DNA of 64,000 nucleotides, taken from contig NZ_AKJT01000030.1 in NCBI RefSeq assembly GCF_000282195.1, positions 1 to 64,000 of the forward strand, in the 5' to 3' direction. Each line of letters opens with the position of its first letter. Position 1 is the stretch's first letter. This document shows positions 39,916-50,200 of the stretch, one piece after another. The notes under the pieces were generated by a model. It searched no databases and had not been told where the DNA came from. It saw only the letters and a list, made by a program, of their open reading frames with translations. A program made the position numbers and the translations under genes. The stretch is from Pseudomonas sp. GM18 (lineage in GTDB: Bacteria; Pseudomonadota; Gammaproteobacteria; Pseudomonadales; Pseudomonadaceae).

Positions 39916-41124
39916 ATGACATCGATGTGGCGTACGTGCGGTTGGGTGCTGTTGGGCAGTGCGCTGATTCTGGCGTTGTCCCTGGGGGTGCGACACGGCT
40001 TCGGGCTGTTTCTGGCGCCGATGAGTGCCGAGTTTGGCTGGGGCCGTGAAGTGTTTGCCTTCGCCATTGCGCTGCAGAACCTGATTTGGGGCCTGGCGCA
40101 GCCGTTCACCGGCGCATTGGCCGACCGCTTTGGTGCCGCGAAGGTGGTGTTGATCGGTGGTGTTCTATACGCCTTGGGTCTGGTGTTCATGGGCTTGTCC
40201 GATTCGGCGGTGACCTTGTCCTTGAGCGCCGGGTTGTTGATCGGTATCGGCCTGTCCGGCACCTCCTTCTCGGTGATCCTCGGGGTGGTCGGTCGTGCTG
40301 TGCCGCCGGAAAAGCGCAGCATGGGCATGGGGATCGCCAGTGCCGCCGGTTCCTTTGGTCAATTCGCCATGTTGCCCGGTACGCTAGGGCTGATCGGCTG
40401 GCTTGGCTGGTCTGCGGCATTGCTGGTGCTGGGCCTGCTGGTGGCGCTGATCGTGCCGTTGGTAAGCATGCTTAAAGACAAACCGCTGCCGGTGCTCGGG
40501 CATGAGCAAACTCTTTCTGAAGCGCTACGCGAAGCCTGCTCCCATTCGGGGTTCTGGCTGTTGGCGTTCGGCTTTTTTGTCTGCGGTTTTCAAGTGGTGT
40601 TCATCGGCGTGCACCTGCCGGCCTACCTGGTGGATCAACACCTGCCGGCCTCTGTCGGCACCACGGTGCTGGCGCTGATCGGGCTGTTCAATATATTCGG
40701 TACTTATACGGCGGGCTGGCTTGGCGGGCGGATGTCCAAGCCGCGCTTGCTTACCGGCCTGTATCTGTTGCGGGCGGTGGTGATTGCGCTATTCCTTTGG
40801 GCACCGGTCACTCAGGTCACGGCTTACTTGTTCGGCATGGCGATGGGCTTTCTCTGGCTGTCGACGGTGCCTTTGACCAACGGCACCGTGGCAACCTTGT
40901 TCGGCGTCCGAAATCTGTCCATGCTGGGTGGGATTGTTTTCCTGTTCCACCAACTGGGCTCGTTCCTCGGCGGCTGGTTGGGTGGGGTGGTGTATGACCG
41001 AACCGGGAGCTACGACTTGATCTGGCAGGTGGCGATTCTCTTGAGTCTGATGGCCGCAGCCCTGAACTGGCCGGTGCGCGAGCAGCCGGTGGCGCGCCTG
41101 CAAACCCAGGTGAGTGCCGCATGA
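39916..41124 (+). CDS. MFS transporter (MarR-linked)
   Basis: A 402-residue major-facilitator protein with twelve predicted helices. It starts MTSMWRTCGWVLLGSALILALSLGVRHGFGLFLAPMS; the family loop 2-3 motif is seen in GALADRFGAAKVVLIGG. Resemblance is to the monocarboxylate/oxalate-type MFS permeases or export-type CynX-like carriers; substrate not assignable. It is downstream of a perfect MarR operator. It overlaps the small peptide gene by 4 bases. Confidence 0.88.
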   Translation: MTSMWRTCGWVLLGSALILALSLGVRHGFGLFLAPMSAEFGWGREVFAFAIALQNLIWGLAQPFTGALADRFGAAKVVLIGGVLYALGLVFMGLSDSAVTLSLSAGLLIGIGLSGTSFSVILGVVGRAVPPEKRSMGMGIASAAGSFGQFAMLPGTLGLIGWLGWSAALLVLGLLVALIVPLVSMLKDKPLPVLGHEQTLSEALREACSHSGFWLLAFGFFVCGFQVVFIGVHLPAYLVDQHLPASVGTTVLALIGLFNIFGTYTAGWLGGRMSKPRLLTGLYLLRAVVIALFLWAPVTQVTAYLFGMAMGFLWLSTVPLTNGTVATLFGVRNLSMLGGIVFLFHQLGSFLGGWLGGVVYDRTGSYDLIWQVAILLSLMAAALNWPVREQPVARLQTQVSAA

Positions 41125-41243
41125 ACAGTCTTTGGCCGCGGATGGCTGCCATCGCCGTCGGCGTATTGCTGCTGGCCCTGGTTTGGTGGGGCTGGCATCA
41201 GGGTGGGCTGGCATTGATGCAGCTGGGCATGGGTGCTTGCTAG
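41121..41243 (+). CDS. Small single-pass membrane peptide (40 residues)
   Basis: ATG at 41121 overlaps the MFS stop codon as ATGA and opens a 40-codon frame: MNSLWPRMAAIAVGVLLLAL... with one strongly hydrophobic segment (about residues 8-23), then WWGWHQGG and a C-terminal Cys. The coupled start and protein-like composition suggest a real gene, perhaps a partner or accessory subunit of the transporter. It is short, and no family is recognised. Confidence 0.55.
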   Translation: MNSLWPRMAAIAVGVLLLALVWWGWHQGGLALMQLGMGAC

Positions 41244-41299
41244 CGAGCGGCGAAGGCGAGTAGTTTCGCTTTCTGACGATTGCTCAAGGATGCACCGAC

Positions 41300-41851
41300 A
41301 TGCCGATGCGTTGGCTTGCAGTTCCCGCGTTGCTGATGGTTTTTTCCGGGCTGGCTCAGGCAGCAGAATGCCCGGAGCTGTTACAAGGCTCATTGCCGAA
41401 GCTGCGCGCCAAGGAGTCCATCGATCTGTGCCAACGCTTCGCCGGCAAGCCGCTGGTGGTGGTCAATACCGCGAGCTTCTGTGGCTTCGCCCCGCAGTTC
41501 AAAGGCCTTGAGGCGCTGTATCAGCGCTACAAGGATCAAGGGCTTGAAGTGGTCGGTGTGCCGTCCAATGACTTCAAGCAAGAGGCCAAGGATGGTGCAG
41601 AGACGGCCAAGGTCTGTTACGTGAACTACGGCGTGACCTTTACCATGACCGAGCCGCAGAAAGTCCGCGGCGATGACGCCACGCATTTGTTCAAGGTTCT
41701 TGCGAAGCAAAGCAGTTCGCCGAAGTGGAACTTCTACAAATACGTGGTCGATCGCCAAGGCAACGTGATCGCCAATTTCTCCAGCCTGACCAAGCCTGAC
41801 AATCCCGAGTTCATCGAGGCAGTGGAGAAAGCCCTGGCCTCGAAACCCTGA
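41300..41851 (+). CDS. Exported glutathione peroxidase family protein
   Basis: A 183-residue thiol peroxidase with a signal peptide ([23 protein letters not shown]), so it is periplasmic. The peroxidatic Cys61 is in [12 protein letters not shown], and the partner residues follow in the GPx pattern (VVGVPSNDF near 92, and WNFYKY near 150). The resolving cysteine may be Cys4 of the mature protein or Cys in VCYVNY. It reduces hydroperoxides, probably with a thioredoxin-like donor rather than glutathione. Confidence 0.88.
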   Translation: MPMRWLAVPALLMVFSGLAQAAECPELLQGSLPKLRAKESIDLCQRFAGKPLVVVNTASFCGFAPQFKGLEALYQRYKDQGLEVVGVPSNDFKQEAKDGAETAKVCYVNYGVTFTMTEPQKVRGDDATHLFKVLAKQSSSPKWNFYKYVVDRQGNVIANFSSLTKPDNPEFIEAVEKALASKP

Positions 41852-41863
41852 TCGGCGCGCACT

Positions 41864-41901
41864 AAAAAGCCCCGCCTCTGTACAAGAGTGCGGGGCTTTT
41901 T
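41864..41901. terminator. Bidirectional terminator
   Basis: AAAAAGCCCCGC and GCGGGGCTTTTT form a 12-bp stem around a 14-nt loop, with T tails in both directions. It ends the glutathione peroxidase gene and, on the other strand, the FadL-type gene. Confidence 0.92.
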
Positions 41902-41940
41902 CAATTCAGGCGGCGAGGGGTTCAGGTTCGCCGTGAATTA

Positions 41941-43209
41941 TCAGAAACGGTAGGTCGCGCCCAATCCGAAACCGTTCGCCCAGTTTTCATACTTGGCGCT
42001 ATAGGTCTGGCGGCCGTTGCTGTTGTTGATCTTGACCGACTCTTCGCGCAGGTACGAGTACGCTACGTCGATGGTCAGGTCGTCGGTCGGGCTCCAGCCC
42101 GCGCCAATGCTGAAAATCTTGCGATCGCCAGTTGGAATGCGCGGGGAGCGGTTTTCGTTGTTGGTCGGTGCCTGGTCGACGGACAGGCCGGTACGCAGAA
42201 CCCATTGTTTGTTCAGCTGGTACGAAGCACCGATGGCGTGAGCCCAGGTGTCATGCCAGTTCTGTTCTTCGGTGATGGTACCAAAACGGCCGTTCAGGGC
42301 AGCAGGAACGCCACTGTTCTCAACGGAGATTTCTTTCAGGCGGCTCCAGCGAGTCCAGGTGCTGCCCGCGTAGAGGGTCCACTTGTCATCCAGTTGGTGA
42401 GTGAGCGAGATATCAACCGATTCAGGAGTCGTTATGTCCAGGGATGCATCGTACTTCTGGTTAGGGTTCTGACCCAGAGCCCCGAGGAGGCTGTAGTTGA
42501 CCTTGGTGTCACCTTCGAGCTTGTACTTCACTTTCGAGTGGTAGGTCAGGCCAACGCGAGTGCTGTCGGTCGCTTGTACCAAGATGCCGATGTTATACCC
42601 CAGCGCGGTGTCGTCACCTTTGATCTTGACGTTACCGTCCGCTGCGCGCGGGTTTAGCGACAGGTTCGATTCCAGGGTGCCGTCAATGCGGTTGATGGTC
42701 GGACCGAAACCGATCGACACCTTGTCGTTGAAGGCGTAGCTGATGGTTGGCTGGAGAGTCACGATTTTGACTTCGCTTTTACTGCCGAAGTAACGGCCGG
42801 CGAAGCCGTTCTCGTAGTCGGTCACCAGACCGAATGGAGCATAGACGCCGAAACCGACTGCCCACTGGTCATCGAGTGGCTTTACGTAGTAGCCCATGGG
42901 CACGCCCATGAAAGGGACCATGTCACCTTTGTTGGTACCACCATTCGGGCGGGAGCTGGCATCACTGATGTCAGCGTGCGCGTCGATAAATGCAACACCA
43001 CCGGTCACTTGTTCGCGCTTGAGGCGAGACATGCCGGCAGGGTTACCAAAAACAGTGGATGCGTCGTCGGCAGAAGAAGATCGCCCGGCAAAACCTGTCC
43101 CCATCCCGCTGATGCTCTGTTCGTTGAGGGCAAAGCCACTGGCGAAGATCTGGGTGGATGCCAAGGCAACGGCGAGGCTAAGGGTGGTTTTGAGCATTAC
43201 TTTTTTCAT
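41941..43209 (-). CDS. FadL/OmpP1/TodX family outer-membrane channel
   Basis: A 422-residue outer-membrane beta-barrel with a signal peptide (MKKVMLKTTLSLAVALASTQIFASG). The mature N-terminus FALNEQSISGMGTGFAGRSSSADDASTVFGNPAGMSRL is the FadL signature (NPAGM and the plug region). Repeated amphipathic strands lead to the terminal strand ending YRF. It is the likely entry route for long-chain fatty acids or other hydrophobic molecules. It is followed by a bidirectional terminator. Confidence 0.93.
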   Translation of the reverse strand: MKKVMLKTTLSLAVALASTQIFASGFALNEQSISGMGTGFAGRSSSADDASTVFGNPAGMSRLKREQVTGGVAFIDAHADISDASSRPNGGTNKGDMVPFMGVPMGYYVKPLDDQWAVGFGVYAPFGLVTDYENGFAGRYFGSKSEVKIVTLQPTISYAFNDKVSIGFGPTINRIDGTLESNLSLNPRAADGNVKIKGDDTALGYNIGILVQATDSTRVGLTYHSKVKYKLEGDTKVNYSLLGALGQNPNQKYDASLDITTPESVDISLTHQLDDKWTLYAGSTWTRWSRLKEISVENSGVPAALNGRFGTITEEQNWHDTWAHAIGASYQLNKQWVLRTGLSVDQAPTNNENRSPRIPTGDRKIFSIGAGWSPTDDLTIDVAYSYLREESVKINNSNGRQTYSAKYENWANGFGLGATYRF

Positions 43210-43355
43210 TATTAGAACTCCTGGTGATCACCGGAGCGAAAATTACCAACATTTTCGTCCGGGCGCCATAGCCTGTATCGCTTGATTTAGAGCGGTTTTG
43301 TAGGACAATCCGACCAAAATCGCGACATGTTGGGCGATCTTCGGAAATGGGTGGA

Positions 43356-43838
43356 TCAGCAGGCGACCTGATTCAACGATGAAACACAGGTTTGCCAGGC
43401 GTAGGTGAAGTCTCGCAAACGACCTTGGGGCTGGAAGGTCTGGCGCCAAATTCGGGCCATTCCCAGCAAGTCATCGGAGGCGGGGAGGGGAGTGTTCTGT
43501 TCTTCTACCAGCAGCCAGGCGATAGCTGTGGCGTAACGCAGGTTAACGGTCAATTCCAGGTGCGGCCCGCTGAGAAAAGCATGCTGGCTGGCCAGGCCGC
43601 GAACCAGGCTCGCCCGTTCCGGGTCCAGGGCCAGGTAGTGATCCCAGAGAGCCTGGTGGCGGGGTTCGGCGATTCGGTACAAGCCGTGTCCACGGCGGTC
43701 ATGCAGGGCTGAACCAAGGGCTGACTGACTGGCGGCGATGCCCAGCAGCAGGGATTCGGCAGTCGCGCTATGGCGTCCGAGGTAAATCAATGTCGGACGG
43801 ATCACATAACGGCACAGTTCGCTGGCAGCGATACCCAT
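43356..43838 (-). CDS. Orphan conserved hypothetical protein
   Basis: A soluble 160-residue protein not recognised from motifs. It is rich in Arg/His/Leu and mostly helical, with the opening IAASELCRYVIRPTLIYLGRHSATAES and a conserved-looking LLGMARIWRQTFQPQGRLRDFTYAWQTCV near the C-terminus. There is no signal peptide. The ATG at 43838 follows GAGGG. It lies just upstream of fadL in the same direction, 150 bases away, but a shared role cannot be inferred. A structural phage-type protein was considered and dropped. Confidence 0.65.
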   Translation of the reverse strand: MGIAASELCRYVIRPTLIYLGRHSATAESLLLGIAASQSALGSALHDRRGHGLYRIAEPRHQALWDHYLALDPERASLVRGLASQHAFLSGPHLELTVNLRYATAIAWLLVEEQNTPLPASDDLLGMARIWRQTFQPQGRLRDFTYAWQTCVSSLNQVAC

Positions 43839-44061
43839 AACGCCCTCGAAACATGAAGTGGTCGGCGATACCTGAAGGAGGCCTTGGCAGCTGTGGATCG
43901 AATCAGGCTCGCCGGAAGCGGATCAAGCCGCTTGAGTTGAAGTGTAGTGTCATTATTTTGCTGTAAAGGACTGTTTTTAAAATATTTCCGGCTTCGAGTT
44001 ATAACCGTTATATCGGTTGGTGCTTAGGCAATAGGGGCTAAAAGAGAAATATCGGGCAATA

Positions 44062-44088
44062 AAAAGCCCCGCTTTTCAGCAGGGCTCT
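44062..44088 (-). terminator. Rho-independent terminator after the 74-residue gene
   Basis: On the minus strand, GAGCCCTGC pairs with GCGGGGCT around a short loop and is followed by TTTTTA. It lies about 26 bases after the gene at 44114. Confidence 0.8.
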
Positions 44089-44113
44089 TGAGGTTTTCAG
44101 CCTTTCTGGCGTC

Positions 44114-44338
44114 TCAGGCAACCAGTGCCTGGCGAGTACGCTCGATCACAGCCTGCAGCGGCTCGGCGCTGGAGTATTGATCGGGGTACAGGCGTTCGCT
44201 GTGACGAGCGATGCCGTGTTCGTTGACCAGGGTAAAGCTGAAGCAGCCTTTGCGAGCGGCCATGATCAGGCAGTTCATTGGTGCAAAAGCGTTGGTTAGG
44301 GTGCGAATGGCATCCTGAGTGTGGATTTGAGTAGACAT
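44114..44338 (-). CDS. Small conserved hypothetical protein (74 residues)
   Basis: A 74-residue soluble protein, MSTQIHTQDAIRTLTNAFAPMNCLIMAARKGCFSFTL, with an acidic/polar C-terminus and two cysteines. The family is unknown to me. Gene support comes from the ATG with GGAACACCCGATT upstream, a dedicated terminator, and protein-like composition. It might be a stress-induced or regulatory small protein; no evidence decides this. Confidence 0.6.
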   Translation of the reverse strand: MSTQIHTQDAIRTLTNAFAPMNCLIMAARKGCFSFTLVNEHGIARHSERLYPDQYSSAEPLQAVIERTRQALVA

Positions 44339-45330
44339 AATCGGGTGTTCCTACAAGCGACACGGATAAGAACCGTGCAAAGTTAAAACGTTCCAGTGAC
44401 GACGACCACCATTGGTCGAACGAAGAACCCGACTGGAACAAAGCAGCCAGTTTGAAGCGCTGATAAGTTGGCGCGCTTGGGCTGGCAGGTAGGTACTTAG
44501 GAGGGCAGGCAACACATCAGGGGCAAAGGTTCTGGGCCCGGGGTGAAGATCCTGATCAATTTGCAGGTTGGTTCGGTCAGAGTAAGTGAACTTCGCAACA
44601 CCCTTCGCTTTCGATTCAAAGGCTGTGTTGGCGCAAGATTTACCTGGAAACCATCGAGGTGGTCGATCCCGCTTTGTCGGCGAAGGCTTCTCTCAGGGAA
44701 GGCTGACCGGGGGGATTTGTTCGACCAGAATTGACTTTCAGCTTGGTACTAACGCCGCGGATACTAACGGATTGAATAACCGAAGGGAAGCCTGTTCGCA
44801 AAAAAACACTGGAGTGCCGGCCGAGCACATCCGCAAGCGCTGTCGGAACATGTAATCGGTCGACACGTGCCCCGCGATAGCCCAAAAAACGGCCGTTGAT
44901 CCGAGAGGGCGATCGAGCCAGGATCAATCTGTGGCGCGGGTTGTCCGGGTTTATCCCCAGGCATTACCGAAAAACGCGCCGAAAAAGCGCACCGATATAA
45001 CTGCCTCGCAGGTACTTGTGCACATAAGTTGCGCAGGCTGTCACCCCACTGTCATCCTTGCTTCACCGGGGGTGGGTGCCTGTAACGAAAATTTAAGTCA
45101 ATGAAAAACATCGCTTTTTTTTACTGGTGAAAAAATCGTCAGTTTGACTGCGAGCCCCATTCCACACGGCTTTGCGCGAGTTCAAGGGCGGTTGTCCACT
45201 GAGTTATCCACAGCTTCTGTGGATTGTCCCTAGCGCTTGCTCTAGGACGGGCGTACAGGCTTTTTTCGACTTTACCTGTACGAAAAAAAGAGTAGAGTGG
45301 CGCGCCTTCCGATCTGCCCCACAGTGCTTT
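44339..45330. other. Gene-poor region of about 1 kb
   Basis: Short open frames occur on both strands at 44543-44964, but their composition is not protein-like and none has a Shine-Dalgarno. The region is moderately AT-rich near 45080-45140 and carries a DnaA-box-like palindrome at 45204-45226. It may hold a non-coding RNA, promoters for the flanking genes (44114 on minus; 45331 on plus) or a decayed gene. Confidence 0.5.
45204..45226. promoter_or_regulatory. Head-to-head DnaA-box-like palindrome
   Basis: TTATCCACA (45204-45212), which equals the DnaA box consensus, is followed by a close reverse copy (TGTGGATTG, 45218-45226). The inner part ATCCACAG/CTGTGGAT is a perfect 8-bp inverted repeat with a CTT spacer. 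It lies about 105 bases before the Sel1-like gene. Related weaker boxes (TTATCCCCA at about 44950) are nearby. Confidence 0.4.
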
Positions 45331-45654
45331 ATGAAGTTTCGCTCAGTACCTGTCTCTGCTGCCTCAACACCCTCCAGCATTAACCCACCCAAGCGCTTTT
45401 CGATGCGTGTGGCCGAGTGGCTTCTGGACACCCCGCGCCTGGGCGAAAACCTCAACGTCAAACACTTCGCCGGACGTTTACTCAAGCAACCTGCCCGTGA
45501 AGGCGTGGTGGCCGCGCAAAGCCGCCTCGGCCAATTGATGTGCCGCGAGTGCGGGAACGCCCGGGATCGCCGCATTGGCCAGGAATTGTTGCGCCAGGCC
45601 GCGCGCGCAGGGGACCGACGCGCCCGGCAGGAACTCGGCCTGATCGAAGACTGA
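45331..45654 (+). CDS. Sel1-repeat-like small protein
   Basis: A 107-residue protein: MKFRSVPVSAAS then MRVAEWLLDTPRLGENLNVKHFAGRLL, followed by two Sel1-like helical repeats (REGVVAAQSRLGQLMCRECGNARDR and RIGQELLRQAARAGDRRARQELG). Such repeats mediate protein-protein contacts. It has no signal peptide. A second ATG at 45403 (MRVAEW) could be the real start. It is followed about 60 bases later by rmuC. Confidence 0.72.
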   Translation: MKFRSVPVSAASTPSSINPPKRFSMRVAEWLLDTPRLGENLNVKHFAGRLLKQPAREGVVAAQSRLGQLMCRECGNARDRRIGQELLRQAARAGDRRARQELGLIED

Positions 45655-45715
45655 GCTGTCCAAGACCTGACGCCTTGGTTAACCTTCACGCTTTATCTGA
45701 TCGGCAGGAGTGGCT

Positions 45716-47194
45716 ATGGCGATGGACTTGACCAGCGCATTGCTGGGGCTGGCGGGCGCTGCACTGCCGTTACTGGTACTGGCCTGGCAACTTCAGCGTC
45801 GGGCGAGTATGGGGCAGGCCGAACTGGCATTGCTGGAAGAGCGCCTGGCCATGGCCCAGCTGACGCAGGATGGCTTGAACGCCCAGCTCGACACCTGCCG
45901 TGATGAAGTCGCTGACCTGAGCCAGGCCAACGCCGCCAAACAGGCCGATCTGGCCGCCCTGCGCCGTGAAGTCGAGTTACTGCAGATCGAACGCGACGAT
46001 GCCCGCGACGCGGCCCACGCCTGGAACATCGAACGTGCCGGCAAAGAAGCTGAGTTGCGTCGCCTGGACGCCCAAGCCGCGTCACTCAACGCCGAGTTGC
46101 GTGAGCAGCAGGAAAGTCATCAGCAGCGCCTCAACGATCTGCAAGGCTCGCGAGATGAGCTGCGAGCGCAATTCGCCGAGCTGGCGGGCAAGATCTTCGA
46201 CGAGCGCGAGCAGCGTTTTGCCGAAACCAGTCAGCAGCGTCTGGGGCAACTGCTCGATCCGTTGAAGGAGCGCATCCAGTCATTCGAAAAACGCGTCGAG
46301 GAAAGTTATCAGGCCGAAGCCCGCGAGCGCTTTTCCCTGGCCAAGGAACTGGAGCGTCTGCAACAACTGAACCTGCGCCTGAGCGATGAAGCCACCAACC
46401 TCACTCGCGCCTTGAAAGGGCAGAAAACCCAAGGCAATTGGGGCGAACTGATTCTTGAACGGGTGCTTGAACACGCGGGCCTGGAGAAGGGGCGCGAGTA
46501 CCAGACCCAGGTCAATCTCAAGGGGCCGGACGGTGAGCGATTCCAGCCGGATGTGATTATTTACCTGCCTGGCGACAAGCAGGTCGTGGTCGATTCCAAA
46601 GTCAGCCTCACGGCTTATCAGCAATATGTGGCCGCCGAAGACGACGGCATCAGCCAGATCGCGATCAAGCAGCACGTGCTGTCCCTGCGCAATCATGTCA
46701 AAGGCCTGGCCGGCAAGGACTACAAGCGGCTCGACGGCTTGCACAGCCTGGATTTCGTCCTGCTTTTCGTCCCGATCGAAGCGGCGTTTTCCGCGGCGTT
46801 GCAGGCTGAGCCGACGCTGTTCCAGGAGGCCTTCGACCGCAATATCGTGATCGTCAGCCCGACCACGTTGCTGGCCACTTTGCGGGTCATCGACAGCCTG
46901 TGGAAGCAAGAGCGCCAGAGCCAGAACGCCCGGGAAATCGCCGAGCGCGCCGGTTGGCTGTACGACAAGTTCGTGTTGTTCATTCAGGATCTGGATGAGG
47001 TCGGCAATCGCTTGCAGCAACTGGACAAGGCCTACAGCTCTGCCCGCAATAAGCTGACAGAAGGTCGTGGCAATCTGGTCAGTCGCAGCGAACAGCTCAA
47101 GTTGCTTGGCGCGCGGGCCAGCAAGAGCTTGCCGGCGGATCTGCTGGAGCGGGCGATGACGGATGTCGATGGCTTGGCCGAGTTGCCGGAATAA
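45716..47194 (+). CDS. rmuC: DNA recombination protein RmuC
   Basis: A 492-residue protein that, in E. coli, limits inversions at short inverted repeats. It has an N-terminal membrane segment (SALLGLAGAALPLLVLAWQL), a long coiled coil (about 35-200, many heptads), and a C-terminal nuclease-like domain with GNWGELILERVLEHAGL, VVVDSKVSLTAYQQYV (PD-(D/E)XK-like) and IVSPTTLLATLRVIDSLWKQE. I start at the ATG at 45716, with CAGGAG 5 bases upstream; the GTG at 45710 overlaps that site. Confidence 0.95.
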   Translation: MAMDLTSALLGLAGAALPLLVLAWQLQRRASMGQAELALLEERLAMAQLTQDGLNAQLDTCRDEVADLSQANAAKQADLAALRREVELLQIERDDARDAAHAWNIERAGKEAELRRLDAQAASLNAELREQQESHQQRLNDLQGSRDELRAQFAELAGKIFDEREQRFAETSQQRLGQLLDPLKERIQSFEKRVEESYQAEARERFSLAKELERLQQLNLRLSDEATNLTRALKGQKTQGNWGELILERVLEHAGLEKGREYQTQVNLKGPDGERFQPDVIIYLPGDKQVVVDSKVSLTAYQQYVAAEDDGISQIAIKQHVLSLRNHVKGLAGKDYKRLDGLHSLDFVLLFVPIEAAFSAALQAEPTLFQEAFDRNIVIVSPTTLLATLRVIDSLWKQERQSQNAREIAERAGWLYDKFVLFIQDLDEVGNRLQQLDKAYSSARNKLTEGRGNLVSRSEQLKLLGARASKSLPADLLERAMTDVDGLAELPE

Positions 47195-47231
47195 AGAGCA
47201 AAAGATCGCAGCAAAGGCCTCAATCATCACG

Positions 47232-50200
47232 CTACAACGGCAAATGCCGACTCAACAACGCCCGCAACGCCGCCGGTTTCACCGGCTTGGCCAGGTAATC
47301 CAGGCCCGCCGCATGCACCTGGGCCACGGTCTCCGGCCGTCCATCGGCGCTGATCACCACCCCCGGCACCGGCTCGCCCAGCTGCGTGCGCAACCACGCC
47401 ATCAAGTCGGTTCCGGTCTCGCCATCGTCCAGGTGGTAATCCACCAGCGCCAACTGCGGACGCATCCCGTCGTTAAGCAGCGTCGCGCATTCATCACGGT
47501 TGCGCGCGGTCCAGACCTGGCAACCCCAGCGCGTGAGCAGGCTGTTCATGCCGATCAGGATGCTGTCTTCGTTATCGATGCACAGCACCTGCGCGCCGCC
47601 GAGCAAATGGCCATTGAGTTCGGCGACCTTGGCCGGCACCGTGGTTTGTGCCCGAGCCAATGGCACGCTGACACTGAACACACTGCCGCGACCCGGCCAG
47701 GAGCGCACGCGCAAGGTATGACCGAGCACGCGGCACAGTCCATCGGCAATCGCCAGTCCCAGGCCCAGGCCTTTCTCGGCCCGGGTCTGGTGGCTGTCGA
47801 GGCGTTTGAACTCTTCGAAAATCACCTTTTGTTTGTCTTCCGGAATGCCCGGTCCACGGTCCCAGACCTCCAGGCACAGCTCGCCGTTGCGTCGCCGAAC
47901 GCCGAGCAACACGGGCCCTTTGGCGTAGCGGAAGGCATTGGTCAGGAAGTTCTGCAAGATCCGTCGCAGCAGTTTGATGTCGCTGTCGACCCGTAGCGCG
48001 CTGCCCCGAACGCGGAATTTCAGCCCCTGTTCCTGAGCCAGTGCCTTGAACTCGGCGCCGAGGGTATGGAACAACTCATTGAGTTCGAAAGGCTTGCGAT
48101 CAGGGTTGATCTTGCCGTTTTCCAGACGGGAAATGTCCAGCAGATCACTGATCAGGTCTTCGGCCGAACGCAGTGAACTGTCCAGGTGATGAACCAGCTT
48201 CTGCGCTTCGCTGGACAAACCCTCTTCCTGATGGGAGAGGGCGGCAGAGAACAGCCGCGCGGCGTTCAGCGGTTGCATCAAGTCATGGCTGACGGCGGCC
48301 AGGAAACGGGTTTTCGACTGGTTGGCCGATTCGGCGGTGCCCTTGGCTTCGGTCAGGGCAAGGTTGAGTTGCGACAGTTCATGGGTGCGTTCGGTGACCC
48401 GTTGTTCGAGGCCTTCATTGGCTTCGGTCAGCGCTTGTTCGGCTTCGCGGAACGCGGTGATGTCGGTGAAGCTCATGACGAAACCGCCGCCGGGCATCGG
48501 GTTGCCGATCAGCTCGATCACTTGGCCGTTTGGAAACAGTCGTTCGGAGGTATGGGCGCGGCCCTGACGCATCCAGTGCAAGCGGCGGGCGACATGCACT
48601 TCCGCTTCGCCGGGGCCACACAGGCCGCGCTCGGCGTTGTAGCGAATAATGTCGGCAATCGGCCGGCCGACGCTGATCAAACCGTCGGGGTAGTTGAACA
48701 GCTCCAGGTAACGCCGGTTCCAGGCCACCAGTTTCAGCGACTGGTCGATCACGCTGATGCCCTGGGTGATGTTCTCGATGGCGCCTTGCAGCAGGGCGCG
48801 GTTGAACTGCAGCACTTCCGAGGTTTCGTCGGCGATCCGTACGACGTCCTCCAGTTGCATTTCCCGACCTTCGATGGCGGCCTTTACCACCGCCCGGGTC
48901 GAAGAAGCGCCGAGTACACCGGCCAGCAAGCGTTCGGTATGGGCGATCCATTCACCGTCGGCATTCTGGTTCGGGTTGAAGCCTTTGCCCTGGCGATAGG
49001 CGAAACGGATGAAGCTCTGACGGGCCCGTTCTTCGCCGACAAACCGGGCAGCCAGTTGCAGCAAGTCGTCGATCTGTACCGCCAGCATCGAGCGAGCGTT
49101 GGGGCGGGCGCTGATTTCCTGGCCGATGAAGCGACCGGCCTGCCAGTGCTCCGAAACCCGCGTGCGTGACAGCACCGAGACCCAGGCGAACAGGGTGAAG
49201 TTACCCGCCAGGGACAACACCACTCCTTGAGTCAGCGGCGTGATCGGCAGGTTCAGCGGGTTGCTTTGCAGCCAGGCCAGGCCCGGAAAACTGCTCAGGG
49301 GCAAGCCGAGGCTGTTGGCGGCAACCGGCAACACCAGGGTGTAGAACCAGAGGAATGTCCCGGTGGCCAGCCCGGCGAACACGCCACGACGGTTAGCCTG
49401 TTTCCAGTACAGCGCGCCGAGCATGGCTGGAGCCAGTTGGGTCACGGCGGCGAAGGCGATCTGGCCGATGGTCGCCAGGCTCGCGGTCGAGCCCAGCAGG
49501 CGATAGCTGACGTAGGCCAGCAGTAGAATGACCACGATGCTCACCCGGCGCACCGAAAGCATCCACTGGCGGAACACTTCGAATGGCCGTTCGGCATTGT
49601 TGCGCCGCAGCAACCACGGTAGCAGCATGTCGTTGGAGAGCATGGTCGACAGCGCCACGCTGGCGACGATCACCATGCCGGTCGCCGCCGAAGCGCCGCC
49701 GATAAATGCCAGCATCGCCAGGGCCGGGTGAGATTGGGCCAAAGGCAGACTGATGACGAATGAGTCCGGCAGCACTGAGCTGGGCAGCATCATCTGACCG
49801 GCCAGCGCGATCGGCACGACAAATAATGCCGCCAGCGCCAGATAGGCCGGGAACACCCATTTGGCCAGGCGCAGGTCCTGGGGGTCGATGTTTTCCACCA
49901 CGGTCACATGAAATTGCCGGGGCAGGCAGATGATCGCCATCATCGCCACACCGGTCTGCACCACCATGGACGGCCAGTTGATGGTTTCCTTCCAGTACGC
50001 TTCCAGGCGCGGGGCGAGCATGGCCTGGTCGAACAGGTCGTCGAAACCGTCGTACAGGCCGTAGGTCACGAACGCGCCGACCGCGAGAAAAGCGAACAGC
50101 TTGACCAGCGATTCAAAGGCAATCGCCAGCACCATGCCGCGGTGGTGTTCTGTGGCGTCGAGGTTGCGGGTACCGAAAACGATGGTGAACAGCGCCAGCA

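Noticed and set aside
44543-44964. Short frames on both strands in the gene-poor region
   Set aside because: They lack ribosome sites, overlap one another and have unnatural amino-acid composition; retained only as part of the intergenic description.
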